The notes below the pieces were generated by a model. The model did not search any database, had not been told where the DNA came from, and worked only from the letters and a program-made list of their open reading frames with translations. 64,000 nt of DNA from Thiohalospira halophila DSM 15071 (GTDB taxonomy: Bacteria > Pseudomonadota > Gammaproteobacteria > Thiohalospirales > Thiohalospiraceae), in the NCBI RefSeq assembly GCF_900112605.1, contig NZ_FOMJ01000001.1:750937-814936 (forward strand). The letters run 5' to 3'. Positions 43,799-53,534 of the stretch are shown here, in pieces. The stretch's first letter is position 1. Each line of letters begins with the position of its first letter. Both the position numbers and the translations under genes were made by a program.

Positions 43799-44581
43799 CT
43801 ATCCTGATTGCGGTCCGAACAGGGAGCGGATCGTCTCAAAGGCGTGGGCCACCAGATCGACGAAGCGCTCTTCAAAGGTCGGCAGCGTCAGAATCATGAC
43901 GCCGAAGCCCACGGTCATGGTGACCGGAAAACCGACGGCGAAGATGTTCAACTGCGGCGAGGCGCGGGTCATGATGCCGAAGGCCAGATTGACCACCATC
44001 ACGGAGGCCACCACCGGCAATGCAATTAGCACGCCACCGGCGAAGACGTGGGCTCCCTGGCTGGCCAGGGTCCACCACGCCGAACGGTCGAAGCCGGTGG
44101 GCCCCACCGGAATCCCCTTGAAGCTCTCCAGGACCACCTGAACGATCATCAGGTGGCCATCCATGACCACGAACAGCAGCGTGGCGACAATGACCCATAA
44201 CTGGGAGACCACCGGCACCTGGGTCCCCGTCTGCGGATCGACCATGGAGGCGAAGCCCAGTCCCATCTGCAGTGCCATGACCTGCCCCCCCAGGATGACC
44301 GTGGCAAAGGTAAGCTGGACCACGAAGCCCATGGCCACCCCGATGAGGATCTGGTGGAGAGCGACCAGGAAGGCCGCTGGAGAGGTGGGGTCGATGACCG
44401 GCATGGGCCCGAGCTGGGGGGCAATCATCACCGTCAGGACCACCGCCACGAAGATCCGCACGCGCGTGGGAGTATAGGCATTTCCGAATACCGGCGCGGC
44501 GAAGAGCATGGCGCTGATGCGCATGAAGGGCCAGAGGAAGCTGCCGATCCAGGCCGTGATCTCGGCAGTGGTCAGCTCCAC
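43799..44581 (-). CDS. fliR: Flagellar export gate protein FliR
   Basis: A 260-residue inner-membrane export-gate subunit with about six hydrophobic helices. The start is GTG at 44579-44581 (VELTTAEITAWIGSFLWPFMRISAML), ten bases after fliQ; the open frame runs further but overlaps fliQ without homology. FVVQLTFATVILGGQVMALQMGLGFASMVDPQ is the family signature region, and LPTFEERFVDL is near the end. Confidence 0.95.
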   Translation of the reverse strand: MELTTAEITAWIGSFLWPFMRISAMLFAAPVFGNAYTPTRVRIFVAVVLTVMIAPQLGPMPVIDPTSPAAFLVALHQILIGVAMGFVVQLTFATVILGGQVMALQMGLGFASMVDPQTGTQVPVVSQLWVIVATLLFVVMDGHLMIVQVVLESFKGIPVGPTGFDRSAWWTLASQGAHVFAGGVLIALPVVASVMVVNLAFGIMTRASPQLNIFAVGFPVTMTVGFGVMILTLPTFEERFVDLVAHAFETIRSLFGPQSG

Positions 44582-44591
44582 GGCGGCCTGC

Positions 44592-44861
44592 TCACCCGAT
44601 GAGGTTGGGGATGTTGCCGTACAGGCTCTGGGTATAGTCCAGCAGCGTCTGCAACAGGAAGGAGCCGGCAAAGATCAGGACGAGCACCGTAATCAGAAGC
44701 TTCGGTATGAAGGAGAGCGTCATCTCGTTGATCTGGGTCGCCGCCTGGAACATGCTCACCAACAGGCCCGTCAACAGGGCCGGCATCAGGATAACCATCA
44801 TCATTATCAGCAACACCTCCAGGGCCTGCTGGATGACCGTAAGTACGACCTCCGGCGTCAT
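44592..44861 (-). CDS. fliQ: Flagellar export gate protein FliQ
   Basis: An 89-residue protein with two membrane helices (about 15-40 and 52-76), the standard FliQ size, with the family segment [18 protein letters not shown] between them. The ATG overlaps the fliP stop by four bases. Confidence 0.96.
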   Translation of the reverse strand: MTPEVVLTVIQQALEVLLIMMMVILMPALLTGLLVSMFQAATQINEMTLSFIPKLLITVLVLIFAGSFLLQTLLDYTQSLYGNIPNLIG

Positions 44862-45625
44862 GGTATCGGCGCCCCATTAACGTAGAAGCTGTTGGCCAGG
44901 GTACTCGTGATGAGCATCCAGCCGTCCACCAGCACAAAGAGCATGATCTTGAAGGGCAGCGAGATGATCATGGGCGAGAGCATCATCATGCCCATGGACA
45001 TCAACACACTGGCTACCACCAGGTCGACGATGAGGAAGGGGATAAAGACCAGGAAGCCGATCTGGAAGGCCGTCTTCAGCTCACTGGTAACGAAGGCCGG
45101 CACCAGTGCCCAGAAGGGGACATCGTCCGGGCTCTCCACCCCGTCCTCGCCGGCGATGCGCAGGAAGACGCCGAGGTCGTTCTCCCGCGTCTGGCCCATC
45201 ATGAAGGTCCGCAAGGGCTCCGAGGCGGCCACCATGGCCTCCTGGAAGGCCATCTCCTCCTCCAGGTAGGGCTGCAGGGCATCGGCATTGATCTGCGTGA
45301 AGACCGGCATCATCACGAAGAAGGTCAGGAAGAGGGCCAGCCCCACCAGGGTCTGGTTGGAGGGCGTGGTCGGCAGGCCCATGGCCTGACGCAGGATGGC
45401 GAGGACGACGATGATCCGCGTGAAGGCGGTCATCATGATGAGCGCCGCCGGGAGGAAGGTCAGCGACGTCATCAGGGCGAGGAGCTGGAGGGAGAGTCCC
45501 CAGGTCTCCTCGCCCTCGCCACCCTCGGTGACGGTCAGGGCCGGCAGCCCCTCCTGTGCCCCTGCCGGCATCACCGGCAGGAGCAGGCCCACGAGCAGCC
45601 AGAGCCAGCGCAACCGGTTACCCAT
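44858..45625 (-). CDS. fliP: Flagellar export gate protein FliP
   Basis: A 255-residue protein with a cleavable signal peptide ([20 protein letters not shown]) and four membrane helices; it forms the export channel with FliQ and FliR. Signatures: [45 protein letters not shown] and [21 protein letters not shown]. The ATG at 45623-45625 overlaps the fliO stop; a GTG one codon before is possible. Confidence 0.97.
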   Translation of the reverse strand: MGNRLRWLWLLVGLLLPVMPAGAQEGLPALTVTEGGEGEETWGLSLQLLALMTSLTFLPAALIMMTAFTRIIVVLAILRQAMGLPTTPSNQTLVGLALFLTFFVMMPVFTQINADALQPYLEEEMAFQEAMVAASEPLRTFMMGQTRENDLGVFLRIAGEDGVESPDDVPFWALVPAFVTSELKTAFQIGFLVFIPFLIVDLVVASVLMSMGMMMLSPMIISLPFKIMLFVLVDGWMLITSTLANSFYVNGAPIP

Positions 45626-46044
45626 CACTGCTGCCCCCGCAGCCTCTGAAGCCGTTCGTGCAGCCGGCGGGCGAAGTCGCTGCCCGCGCCCTCCTGAGGA
45701 GTCGACGACGAAACCGGCTCCTGCAGATGGTGGAGGAGTTCCACCCGACCCGGCGCCACGCCGACCACCAGCTGTTCATCGCCCACTTCCACGAGGAGGA
45801 TACGCTCGCGTTGCCCCACGGGAATGCCGGCGATCACGCGCATGCTCCCGTCCGCGCTGCGCGTGAGCCCCGGCATGCGGCGGACAACCCAGGCGATCAC
45901 CCCGATGAGGAGGAGAACGGCGAACAGCCCCAGGAAGATCTCCACCACGCGGCCGCCCGCCAGGGGCTCCATGAGTTCTCCCCCGGCCTCCTCGGCGAGG
46001 ACAGCGGATGGCAGGAGGGCGGCGAGGGCCAGAAGCAGTCGCAT
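45625..46044 (-). CDS. fliO: Flagellar biosynthetic protein FliO
   Basis: A 139-residue protein that helps FliP assemble. N-terminal signal-like helix ([17 protein letters not shown]), second membrane helix (about 32-52), and a cytosolic FliO domain ([35 protein letters not shown]). The start is ATG 46042-46044, overlapping the fliN stop by one base; an earlier GTG is possible. Confidence 0.9.
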   Translation of the reverse strand: MRLLLALAALLPSAVLAEEAGGELMEPLAGGRVVEIFLGLFAVLLLIGVIAWVVRRMPGLTRSADGSMRVIAGIPVGQRERILLVEVGDEQLVVGVAPGRVELLHHLQEPVSSSTPQEGAGSDFARRLHERLQRLRGQQ

Positions 46045-46631
46045 CACTTGAGCTTCTTGATGCGTTCCTGGGCGCTGATGACGTCGGTAAGCCGGATCCC
46101 GAACTTCTCGTTGACCACCACCACCTCGCCGTGGGCGATCAGGGTCCCGTTGACTATCACGTCCAGCGGTTCGCCGGCGAAGCGATCCAGCTCCACCACC
46201 GAGCCCTGGTTGAGCTGCAGGAGATTGCGGATATTGATCTTGGTCCGGCCGATCTCCATGGCGATGGTCACCGGGATATCCAGGATCATGTCCAGATTCA
46301 CGGCGGCATTCTCGTCCTGCCCCGCGCCGGGGTCCTCCTCCAGGTTCGGCATGGAGGCCGGCTTGGCCTGGTCACCGCCACCGCCGGTCATCTGGCCGAC
46401 GCCGAAGTCGAAATCGCCCCCCTCGTCATCACCACTCGGAGGCCCCTCTTCACCGAACTCCTCGGCGAAGGCCTCGGCCCAGGGATCCTCTTCCCCTTCA
46501 CCGCCGGCGGCCGCCTCGCCGTCATCACCGCCTTCCATGGAATTGATGATCTCTTCGGGATCCGGCGCGTTCTCGCCGCCGCCGTTCTCCCCGGCCCCGT
46601 TCTCGTTATTGCCCTGCTCGTCGTCGGCCAT
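46044..46631 (-). CDS. fliN: Flagellar motor switch protein FliN
   Basis: A 195-residue C-ring protein. The C-terminal SpoA domain (about 110-195: ILDIPVTIAMEIGRTKINIRNLLQLNQGSVVELD) is standard. The acidic Gly/Glu-rich N-terminal extension (about 1-100) is longer than in E. coli FliN. It binds FliM, FliH and CheY in related systems. Thirty bases after fliM. Confidence 0.95.
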   Translation of the reverse strand: MADDEQGNNENGAGENGGGENAPDPEEIINSMEGGDDGEAAAGGEGEEDPWAEAFAEEFGEEGPPSGDDEGGDFDFGVGQMTGGGGDQAKPASMPNLEEDPGAGQDENAAVNLDMILDIPVTIAMEIGRTKINIRNLLQLNQGSVVELDRFAGEPLDVIVNGTLIAHGEVVVVNEKFGIRLTDVISAQERIKKLK

Positions 46632-46661
46632 GGCCTTGCTCTGCCTCCTGTCGGGACGTCC

Positions 46662-47657
46662 CTAGCGCGTGGTTCCGCCCTGGGTCGGCCGTTCCACGAA
46701 TTCGGAAATCTTGATCGCCCAGCGGCCCTCACGGGTCCCGTACTGCCCGCGCAGGACGGGCACGCCCTCCGCCCGCATGGTGACCTCCTCGGGGAGTTCC
46801 ACGGGGATGATATCCCCCGGCGCGAGATTCATCACCTCGCGCAGGGTCAGCTCGGTCTCGGCGAGCTCCACGCTCGCTTCCACGTCCATGCCCTCCACCT
46901 CTTCGCGCATGGTGGAGAGCCAGCGCTCGTCCACCTCCAGCCGCTCGCTCTGGATCCCGGCGTCCAGCAGGTCGCGGATGGGCTCGAGCATGGAGTAGGG
47001 CATGGTGATGTGCAGGTCGCCGCCACCGCCGTCCATCTCCACGTGGAAGCTGCAGACGACCACGATCTCGGTGGGCGAGACGATGTTGGCGAACTGCGGG
47101 TTCACCTCGGCGTTGAGGAACTCGTACTCCAGGGAGAGCACCGGCGCCCAGGCCTCCTGCAGGTCCTTGAAGGCCTGACGCAGGAGGATCTGGATGATCC
47201 GCTGCTCGGTCTGGGTGAACTCCCGCCCCTCGATCTTGGTGTGGAAGCGCCCGCCACCGCCGAAGAAATTGTCCACCACGGAGAAGACCAGCTTGGGATC
47301 CAGCACCATGAGCGCCGTCCCGCGCAGGGGCTTCATGCGCACGATGTTGAGGCTGGTGGGGACGAAGAGGGTGTGGACGTACTCCCCGAACTTCATCATC
47401 CGGATCCCGCCCACGGAGATCTCGGCACTGCGGCGGAGCATGTTGAAGAGGCTGATCCGGAACGAACGGCCGAAGCGCTCGTTGATCATCTCCAGCGTGG
47501 GCATTCGCCCACGGACGATCCGATCCTGGCTGGCGAAATCGAAGGAGACCGGACCTTCGGCGCCGGTCTCCTCCTGCTCCTCTCCCCCCTCCTCATCGCC
47601 AACGCCGTGGAGGAGGGCGTCGATCTCGTCCTGGGAGAGTAGTTCGCTGCTGGCCAT
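46662..47657 (-). CDS. fliM: Flagellar motor switch protein FliM
   Basis: A 331-residue C-ring protein. The N-terminal CheY-binding peptide is intact (LLSQDEIDALLHGV, residues 6-19), followed by an acidic linker, the FliM middle domain (ISVGGIRMMKFGEYVHTLFVPTSLN) and the SpoA-type C-terminal domain (MNLAPGDIIPVELPEEVTM). Eight bases after fliL. Confidence 0.97.
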   Translation of the reverse strand: MASSELLSQDEIDALLHGVGDEEGGEEQEETGAEGPVSFDFASQDRIVRGRMPTLEMINERFGRSFRISLFNMLRRSAEISVGGIRMMKFGEYVHTLFVPTSLNIVRMKPLRGTALMVLDPKLVFSVVDNFFGGGGRFHTKIEGREFTQTEQRIIQILLRQAFKDLQEAWAPVLSLEYEFLNAEVNPQFANIVSPTEIVVVCSFHVEMDGGGGDLHITMPYSMLEPIRDLLDAGIQSERLEVDERWLSTMREEVEGMDVEASVELAETELTLREVMNLAPGDIIPVELPEEVTMRAEGVPVLRGQYGTREGRWAIKISEFVERPTQGGTTR

Positions 47658-47665
47658 GGGCTCGC

Positions 47666-48181
47666 CTACTGGATCACGAACTTGGTGAAGTAGACCTCTT
47701 CAATGGCGGGCTTGCCATAGCGTTCCTCCAGCACCTTGCGCATATCCTCGAGGATGGCCTTGCGCAACTGCTGCTTGCCCTCCGTGGTGCGGACCTGCTC
47801 GGCATTCTGGGACCCCAGGATGGTATTGATGCGATCCCGGATCACCGGCATGTGGGTCTCCACCGCGTCCCCCGCCTTGGGATCCCGGCTCATGACCTGG
47901 ATCCCCACCTGCATGAACCGGGCGCCTCCGCCGTTCACGTTCACGGTGAAGGGATCCCCCATCTCGATGTAGTGGGTCTCCTGCGACTCCTGGGCCTGCT
48001 CGGCCTCTCCACCGCCCCCGCTGCTGCCGCCGCCACCAAAGACGCCGGCAAACCAGAGGGCGGCCACCAACCCGCCGATGAGGACGACCTGGGCGGCCAC
48101 CAGGATGATGACGAGCTTGCCGGTGGACATCCCACCGCCGCCGCCATTACCTACATCGACGTCGACTTCCTTCTTCGCCAT
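47666..48181 (-). CDS. fliL: Flagellar basal-body protein FliL
   Basis: A 171-residue single-pass protein that surrounds and supports the stator. It has a short Gly-rich cytosolic start, a membrane helix (about 21-43), and a periplasmic domain with YIEMGDPFTVNVNGGGARFMQVGIQVMSRD and the C-terminal VYFTKFVIQ. The 104-base gap upstream contains a hairpin and repeated GCCGCCAT words. Confidence 0.94.
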   Translation of the reverse strand: MAKKEVDVDVGNGGGGGMSTGKLVIILVAAQVVLIGGLVAALWFAGVFGGGGSSGGGGEAEQAQESQETHYIEMGDPFTVNVNGGGARFMQVGIQVMSRDPKAGDAVETHMPVIRDRINTILGSQNAEQVRTTEGKQQLRKAILEDMRKVLEERYGKPAIEEVYFTKFVIQ

Positions 48182-48215
48182 TCCGGTCTTCCCGTTCGCT
48201 GCGGCTGGAGGCCGG

Positions 48216-48234
48216 GGCCGCCGTTATGGCGGCC
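48216..48234 (-). promoter_or_regulatory. Hairpin in the fliL leader with nearby GCCGCCAT repeats
   Basis: GGCCGCC (48216-48222) and GGCGGCC (48228-48234) form a 7-bp stem. The same TGCCGCCAT word recurs at 48243-48251 and 48264-48272 on the plus strand. The fold could attenuate transcription from fliK into fliL or bind a regulator; no T-run. Confidence 0.4.
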
Positions 48235-48285
48235 GACCGTCGTGCCGCCATTGTTTCCCAAGGTGCCGCCATAGGCAAGCCGCGG

Positions 48286-49794
48286 TCAGGCGTAGTAGTC
48301 CACGCCACCCCGCGCGGCCACCTCGTCGGGAGTCATGCTCACGACGGTCCCGTCGGCCTCTTCATTGGCGGCAACCTCCCCGTGGCCGGGGTGTTCACCA
48401 CTACCCGGGCGGCCGTCGCCCTCCTCGGCAAACTGCTGTTGCTGGTCGGAGACATCCACGTCCACCAGGTCCATGCCCTGCTGCTCGAAGAGCTCCCGCA
48501 GCCGGGGCAGGGCCTGCTCCACCGCATCGCGGGTGGTGGCGTTCTGGACGTTGAAGGTCACGCTGGCCTGCTCGTTCTGCACCGAGACGCGGATATCCAG
48601 CGGGCCGAGGTTCTGGGGATGGAGGCGGACATCGGCCCGCTGGATGCCGTTGCGGGCCATGAAGACCACCCGCTCGCCCACGGCCTGGTTCCAGCCCTGG
48701 CCGTTCACCGAGGCCCCCAGGGGCGAGTTGGCGATGGTCCCCGCAGTGGAGGTCCCGGCGAAGGCGGAGCCGAATCCGCCGGTGGAGGCGCCGAAGCCGC
48801 CGCCGAAGCCACTCCCGAAGCCGCCGCCACTGCCGGCCTGGGTGCCGAGCCCCATGGCCGCAACCCGCTGGGCCGCCGTCTCCCCGCTGCGGCCGGCCTC
48901 ACTACCGGTGCCGGTCGAGGTGCCGAGCAACGAGCCCTGGCGGCCCATCAGGCCCTCACCATCCATCGCCTTGAGGGCGAGGTTGCGCTCCCCCTCGCCC
49001 TGTCCGTTACTGCCCAGGGACTGGAGGCCGGCGCGCAGGAAGGCCTGGAGACGGCTCTCACCCCGACCGGTATCGAGCCCCTCGGTGGTGGCGGCCCGGC
49101 CCTCAGTGCCCTGCAGGGCGGCCTCCAGCCGCTGGCGGGTCGACTGCGGCAGGTCGAGCCCCTCCAGGCGCTGGCGCAGCGCCTCCAGGCCGCCCCTGCT
49201 CCCGCCCTGCCCACCGCCCTCGCCGGCACTGGCCAGCAGGGCGGCGGCGGTCTGCCGGATGGAGGCGGCATCATTGCCGCCGTCGATGCCGCGCAGGGCC
49301 GCGGCCAGCCCCTCATCGGAGCCGGCGATCTCCTGCAGCAGCCCCTGCAGGGAGCGTTCCCCTTCCCCGCCACCCGACTGCAGTAGATTCGCCAGGGCCT
49401 CGGCGTCCTTCCCACCCCCCGACTGGAGCAGTTGCGCGAGCTGCTCGCCCAGGCCACCGCCGCCCTTGAGGTCCAGCTCCCCGAGCATCTCCTGGAGCCG
49501 GGCCAGCAGGGCCTGGCCCTCTTCGGCGGAGAGCTCCGTCAGCGCCTCGGCCCCCTCCTTGCCGATCCCGAACAGCGCCTTGAGCAGATCGGTATCGGCG
49601 TCGGCGAAGGGGTTGCCGTCCTCCGGCAGCTCGGAGCCGTCCGCCGGCAATCCCTTGCCGCTTCCCTCCGCCCCGCGCACGGCCTGCAACAGTTTCGAGA
49701 ATCCATCTCCCCCCCCGTCCGACGACCCCTGTGTGGCGGCCGGACGCCCCGTTCCCTGGGCAGCGATGGTGTTCTGCGCCGCGATGGCTGACAT
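48286..49794 (-). CDS. fliK: Flagellar hook-length control protein FliK
   Basis: A 502-residue exported ruler protein. The N-terminal two-thirds are low-complexity Gly/Ala/Leu-rich sequence; the C-terminal FliK domain (about 360-450) includes VVFMARNGIQRADVRLHPQNLGPLDIRVSV and ALPRLRELFEQQGM. It sits directly behind a strong sigma-54 promoter and opens the fliK-fliLMNOPQR-flhB run. Confidence 0.93.
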   Translation of the reverse strand: MSAIAAQNTIAAQGTGRPAATQGSSDGGGDGFSKLLQAVRGAEGSGKGLPADGSELPEDGNPFADADTDLLKALFGIGKEGAEALTELSAEEGQALLARLQEMLGELDLKGGGGLGEQLAQLLQSGGGKDAEALANLLQSGGGEGERSLQGLLQEIAGSDEGLAAALRGIDGGNDAASIRQTAAALLASAGEGGGQGGSRGGLEALRQRLEGLDLPQSTRQRLEAALQGTEGRAATTEGLDTGRGESRLQAFLRAGLQSLGSNGQGEGERNLALKAMDGEGLMGRQGSLLGTSTGTGSEAGRSGETAAQRVAAMGLGTQAGSGGGFGSGFGGGFGASTGGFGSAFAGTSTAGTIANSPLGASVNGQGWNQAVGERVVFMARNGIQRADVRLHPQNLGPLDIRVSVQNEQASVTFNVQNATTRDAVEQALPRLRELFEQQGMDLVDVDVSDQQQQFAEEGDGRPGSGEHPGHGEVAANEEADGTVVSMTPDEVAARGGVDYYA

Positions 49795-49832
49795 GGTTGT
49801 TGTGTCCTCGCTGATGTGCCCGCGAGAGACTT

Positions 49833-49848
49833 TGCAACGGCTGTGCCA
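49833..49848 (-). promoter_or_regulatory. Sigma-54 promoter of fliK
   Basis: Minus strand TGGCACAGCCGTTGCA: full consensus TGGCAC and TTGCA, with the invariant GG and GC exactly ten bases apart, 39 bases before the fliK ATG. Found in the 69-base fliJ-fliK gap; a FleQ or FleR target. Confidence 0.85.
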
Positions 49849-49863
49849 GAGAGGTACGAGCGG

Positions 49864-50310
49864 CTAGCGGACGGGGCCGCCCCGCGGTCGACCGGCGCGT
49901 TCGTCGGTCTCCTTCTGCTCCTGGCGCTGTTCGCGCTGGACCTCTTCCTCGGCATACCAGGACTGGAGGGTCTCGATCCGACGGGTCTCGGTGCGCGCGG
50001 CCAGCCACTTCCGGCGCGCCTGTTCCACCTCCGCCTCGGCCCGCTCCACTACCTGCTGCTGGCCGGCGATAGCCTGATCGACCTGGATGAGGAAGCGGTG
50101 GAAATCGCGGACCTGCTGGCCGCGCAGCCCCTGCCGGCCGGCGGTCTGCAGGGCCTGCTCGTATTCCTGCTTGTAGCCGTGGAGGTTGGTGAGCTGCTGA
50201 TGCTGCTGCTCCAGCCGCTGCTGCGCCTCGGCCAGCTCCTTGGCGGCACGGGACTCCCGGTTATCGGCCAGCCGGGCCACCGGCTGGATGCGTTCGCTGC
50301 GGTCCGCCAT
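49864..50310 (-). CDS. fliJ: Flagellar export chaperone FliJ
   Basis: A 148-residue coiled-coil protein that binds the FliI ATPase ring and FlhA. Almost entirely helical and Gln/Arg/Glu-rich (ELAEAQQRLEQQHQQLTNLHGYKQEYE), standard size. Nine bases after fliI; its stop lies just before the fliK sigma-54 promoter. Confidence 0.92.
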   Translation of the reverse strand: MADRSERIQPVARLADNRESRAAKELAEAQQRLEQQHQQLTNLHGYKQEYEQALQTAGRQGLRGQQVRDFHRFLIQVDQAIAGQQQVVERAEAEVEQARRKWLAARTETRRIETLQSWYAEEEVQREQRQEQKETDERAGRPRGGPVR

Positions 50311-50319
50311 ATCGGCCTA

Positions 50320-51687
50320 TCAGCCTCCCTGGGCCGGCAGGACCTGGTGCAGGGCCTGGACGCTCTGCTCCAGGGCCTCGCCGTGGCGCATGTCCTGCTG
50401 CAGGAACTGCATCAACCGCGGCTGCCACTCGATGGCCTGGTCGATAGCCGGATCGGAGCCGCGGGTGTAGGCGCCGATGCTGATGAGGTCGCGATTCTGC
50501 TCGTAGGTGGACCAGATCTGCTTGAAGCGGCGCGCCGACTGCTGGTGCTCCGGGCTGGTGATATCCGGCATCACCCGGCTGATGGAGGCCTCGATGTCGA
50601 TGGCCGGGTAGTGGCCGCTCTCGGCCAGACGGCGGGAGAGGACCACGTGGCCGTCCAGGATGGCGCGGGCGGCATCGGCGATGGGATCCTGCTGGTCGTC
50701 GCCCTCGGTGAGGACGGTGTAGAAGGCCGTGATGGTGCCGCTACCTGGCGGACCGTTGCCGGCGCGCTCCACCAGGGCGGGGAGCTTGGCGAAGACCGAG
50801 GGCGGGTAGCCCTTGGTCGCCGGCGGCTCCCCCACCGCCAGGGCGATCTCGCGCTGGGCCTGGGCGTAGCGGGTGATGGAGTCCATGAGCAGGAGGACAT
50901 CCCGCCCCTGGTCGCGGAAGTATTCCGCGATGGCGTGGGCCTCGGCGGCGCCGTGGAGCCGCATCACCGGCGTCGTATCGGCGGGGGCCGCGACCACCAC
51001 GGCCCGTTCCAGCCCCTCTTCGCCGAGGATGTTGTCGATGAAGTCCTTGACCTCGCGCCCGCGCTCGCCGATGAGCCCCACCACCACCACGTCGGCGCTG
51101 GTGAAGCGGGTCATCATCCCCAGCAGGACGCTCTTGCCGACACCGGAGCCGGCGAAGAGCCCCATGCGCTGGCCGCGGCCCACGGTGAGCATGGAATTGA
51201 TGGCCCGGACCCCGGTATCCAGGGGATCGCGCACCGGTGCCCGGGCCATGGGATTGACCCCCCGGCTGGTCAGCGGCACCCGGTCGTGGACCTCCAGACG
51301 GCCCCGTCCGTCCAGCGGCTGGCCGCCGCCATCCACCACGCGGCCGAGCATGCCCTCCCCCACCGGCGCCTCCTGGACGCGGCCGGTGGGCACCACCCGG
51401 GCATTGGGGACCACGGCCCCCAGCTCCGTGGTGGGCATGAGGTAGAGCCGATCCCCGTGGAAACCGACCACCTCGGCCTCCACCTCGGTGCCATCGGGGT
51501 TCTCGATGAGGCAGCGGGCACCAGTGGGGGCCTGCAGGCCCACGGCCTCCAGGGTGAGGCCGACCATGCGGGTGAGCGTGCCGGCCACCCGTGGCCGCAG
51601 CGGGGTGGCCTCCAGCCGTTCGGTGGCGCGCTGCAGCCGGTCCTTGAGGGCCTCGCGGCGATCAGCCGTCGGCGTGCTGGTCGTCAT
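50320..51687 (-). CDS. fliI: Flagellum-specific ATPase FliI
   Basis: A 455-residue F1-beta-like ATPase of the export apparatus. The start is ATG 51685-51687 ([18 protein letters not shown]), overlapping the end of fliH by 26 bases; the longer frame has no homology. Walker A is [17 protein letters not shown], Walker [23 protein letters not shown]. Confidence 0.96.
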   Translation of the reverse strand: MTTSTPTADRREALKDRLQRATERLEATPLRPRVAGTLTRMVGLTLEAVGLQAPTGARCLIENPDGTEVEAEVVGFHGDRLYLMPTTELGAVVPNARVVPTGRVQEAPVGEGMLGRVVDGGGQPLDGRGRLEVHDRVPLTSRGVNPMARAPVRDPLDTGVRAINSMLTVGRGQRMGLFAGSGVGKSVLLGMMTRFTSADVVVVGLIGERGREVKDFIDNILGEEGLERAVVVAAPADTTPVMRLHGAAEAHAIAEYFRDQGRDVLLLMDSITRYAQAQREIALAVGEPPATKGYPPSVFAKLPALVERAGNGPPGSGTITAFYTVLTEGDDQQDPIADAARAILDGHVVLSRRLAESGHYPAIDIEASISRVMPDITSPEHQQSARRFKQIWSTYEQNRDLISIGAYTRGSDPAIDQAIEWQPRLMQFLQQDMRHGEALEQSVQALHQVLPAQGG

Positions 51688-52465
51688 CGCCCCGCTCCCC
51701 GCCCAGCAGGCGCGCCGAGAGCGCCGCCAGGCGCCGTTCCAGGGTGGCATCCACGCGGGTGTACTCGCTCTCCACGCGGCAGCCGCCGCGGGTCAGGCCG
51801 GGGTCTTCCACCAGCTCCCACTGGCGCTCGGCGTCATCCTCGCGGACCCCCAGCGCCTCGCGCACCAGGGACGCATCCTCGGGATGGAGGTGGAGTTCGT
51901 AGGCCTGGGCCTGGGACGGGAGCTCGGCCAGGGCCTCGCGGACGACGGCCACCACCTCGTCCGGGTGGTGGCGGAGCTCCCGGCGGACCAACTGGCGCGC
52001 GGCGGCATTCACCACCGCCAGCAGCTGCTCCTCCACGGACTCATCGAGCTGTTCCAGGGGGCGCGCGAAGGCGGCAGTGATGGCCTCCAGCTGGGCGGCG
52101 GCATCCGCGTACTGCTGGCGCTCCGCCTCGGCGGCCTCGCGACCCTCGGCCAGCCCCGCCTCGTAGCCGGCGGCGTGGCCCTCCTGGTGCCCGGCCTCCT
52201 TCCCCGCGGCGGTACCGGCCTCTTCGCCCGCGGCGTGGCCGGCCTCGTAACCGGCGTTGTAGCCCTGGGTGCGCGCCTCCTCGCGGATGGCGGCCAGCTC
52301 TTCCTCGGTGGGCCAGGGATCGGCCTCCGGCTCCTCCTCGGCGGCCTCTTCCGCCTCCGCGGCGGCCTCGGCCTCCTTCTGTCGGCGGCCCTCCGGGTCG
52401 TCCATGTCCGGTGCATACCAGCGCGATACGGCCTCCGCCTCGGCGGCGGGGATCACGCTAGACAT
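51662..52465 (-). CDS. fliH: Flagellar assembly protein FliH
   Basis: A 267-residue negative regulator and stator-like partner of FliI. Acidic N-terminal half, then a run of small residues in GxxxG-like periodicity ([16 protein letters not shown] to [13 protein letters not shown], about 70-125), a hallmark of FliH, followed by the helical C-terminal domain. ATG overlaps the fliG stop. Confidence 0.93.
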   Translation of the reverse strand: MSSVIPAAEAEAVSRWYAPDMDDPEGRRQKEAEAAAEAEEAAEEEPEADPWPTEEELAAIREEARTQGYNAGYEAGHAAGEEAGTAAGKEAGHQEGHAAGYEAGLAEGREAAEAERQQYADAAAQLEAITAAFARPLEQLDESVEEQLLAVVNAAARQLVRRELRHHPDEVVAVVREALAELPSQAQAYELHLHPEDASLVREALGVREDDAERQWELVEDPGLTRGGCRVESEYTRVDATLERRLAALSARLLGGERGDDDQHADG

Positions 52466-53516
52466 ACTGATCGCCCTTGCCGCCCAGGGTTATGTCGCCG
52501 GCCTCGGCCATGCGCCGGGCGATACCGAGGATCTCCTTCTGCGCCTCCTCCACGTCGGAGAGGCGGACCGGGCCCTTGGCCTCCAGGTCGTCCTTGAGCA
52601 TCTCGCCGGCCCGCTTGGACATGTTCTTGAAGACCTTGTCCTTGACCGCATCCTCCGACCCCTTGAGGGCAGTAATGAGGGTGTCCGAGGGGACCTCGCG
52701 CAGCAGCGCCTGGATGGAGCGATCGTCGATGTCGGCGAGGTTGTCGAAGACGAACATCAGGTCCTGGATGTTCTGGGAGAGCTCCGGATCGACGTCATTG
52801 ATGTTGTCGAGAACCCCGGTCTCCACGTTGGAGTCCACGAAGTTGAGGATGTCCGCCGCCTTCTTGATGCCGCCCATGTTGGCCGACTTGAGGTTGGAGG
52901 TGTTGCCGCCGGCGAACTGGCGCTCGAAGATCTCGTCGAGCTCGTGCAGGGCATTGGGCTGGATGCCATCCAGGGTGGCGATGCGCAGGGTGACGTCGGT
53001 CCGGACCTGTTCGGGGAGCATGGAGAGGACCTCCGCCGACTGGTCGTCCTCCAGGAAGGAGAGGACGATGGCGATGATCTGCGGATGCTCCACGCGGATC
53101 ATCTCGGCCACGGCGCGCGGCTCCATCCAGCGCAGGGACTCCAGCCCCTTGGAGCCCTTGCCGAGCAGTATGCGGTCCACCAGGCTGTCGGCCTTGTCCT
53201 CGCCCAGCGCCTTGGTAAGCACATTGCGGATATAGTCGTCCGCCTCGACACCCAGAGCGGTCTGGCTGTCCACGGTTTCGACGAACTCCGAGAGGACATC
53301 GCTGACCTGCTCGCGGGTAATGCCCCCGAGCTGGGCCATGGTCTGACCCAGGCCCTGGACCTCCTTGGGGCCGAGGTGCTTCATGACCTCGGCGGCGTCC
53401 TGCTCTCCCAGGGAGAGCAGGAGGACGGCAGCCCGTTCGACCCCCGAAAGCGCCTTCTTCTTGTTCGGGAGCTCGGCCTTGGCCTCTTGCTGCTGGTCCG
53501 CTGCCGCCTCTGCCAT
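52458..53516 (-). CDS. fliG: Flagellar motor switch protein FliG
   Basis: A 352-residue rotor protein with N, middle (EHPQIIAIVLSFLEDDQSAEVL) and C domains (FVFDNLADIDDRSIQALLREV, charged residues for stator contact). An acidic/Gln/Lys-rich 15-residue extension precedes the homologous part (LSGVERAAVLLLSLGEQDAAEVMKHL). Nineteen bases after fliF. Confidence 0.97.
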   Translation of the reverse strand: MAEAAADQQQEAKAELPNKKKALSGVERAAVLLLSLGEQDAAEVMKHLGPKEVQGLGQTMAQLGGITREQVSDVLSEFVETVDSQTALGVEADDYIRNVLTKALGEDKADSLVDRILLGKGSKGLESLRWMEPRAVAEMIRVEHPQIIAIVLSFLEDDQSAEVLSMLPEQVRTDVTLRIATLDGIQPNALHELDEIFERQFAGGNTSNLKSANMGGIKKAADILNFVDSNVETGVLDNINDVDPELSQNIQDLMFVFDNLADIDDRSIQALLREVPSDTLITALKGSEDAVKDKVFKNMSKRAGEMLKDDLEAKGPVRLSDVEEAQKEILGIARRMAEAGDITLGGKGDQYV

Positions 53517-53534
53517 GTTCCACCTCCGCGGGCG

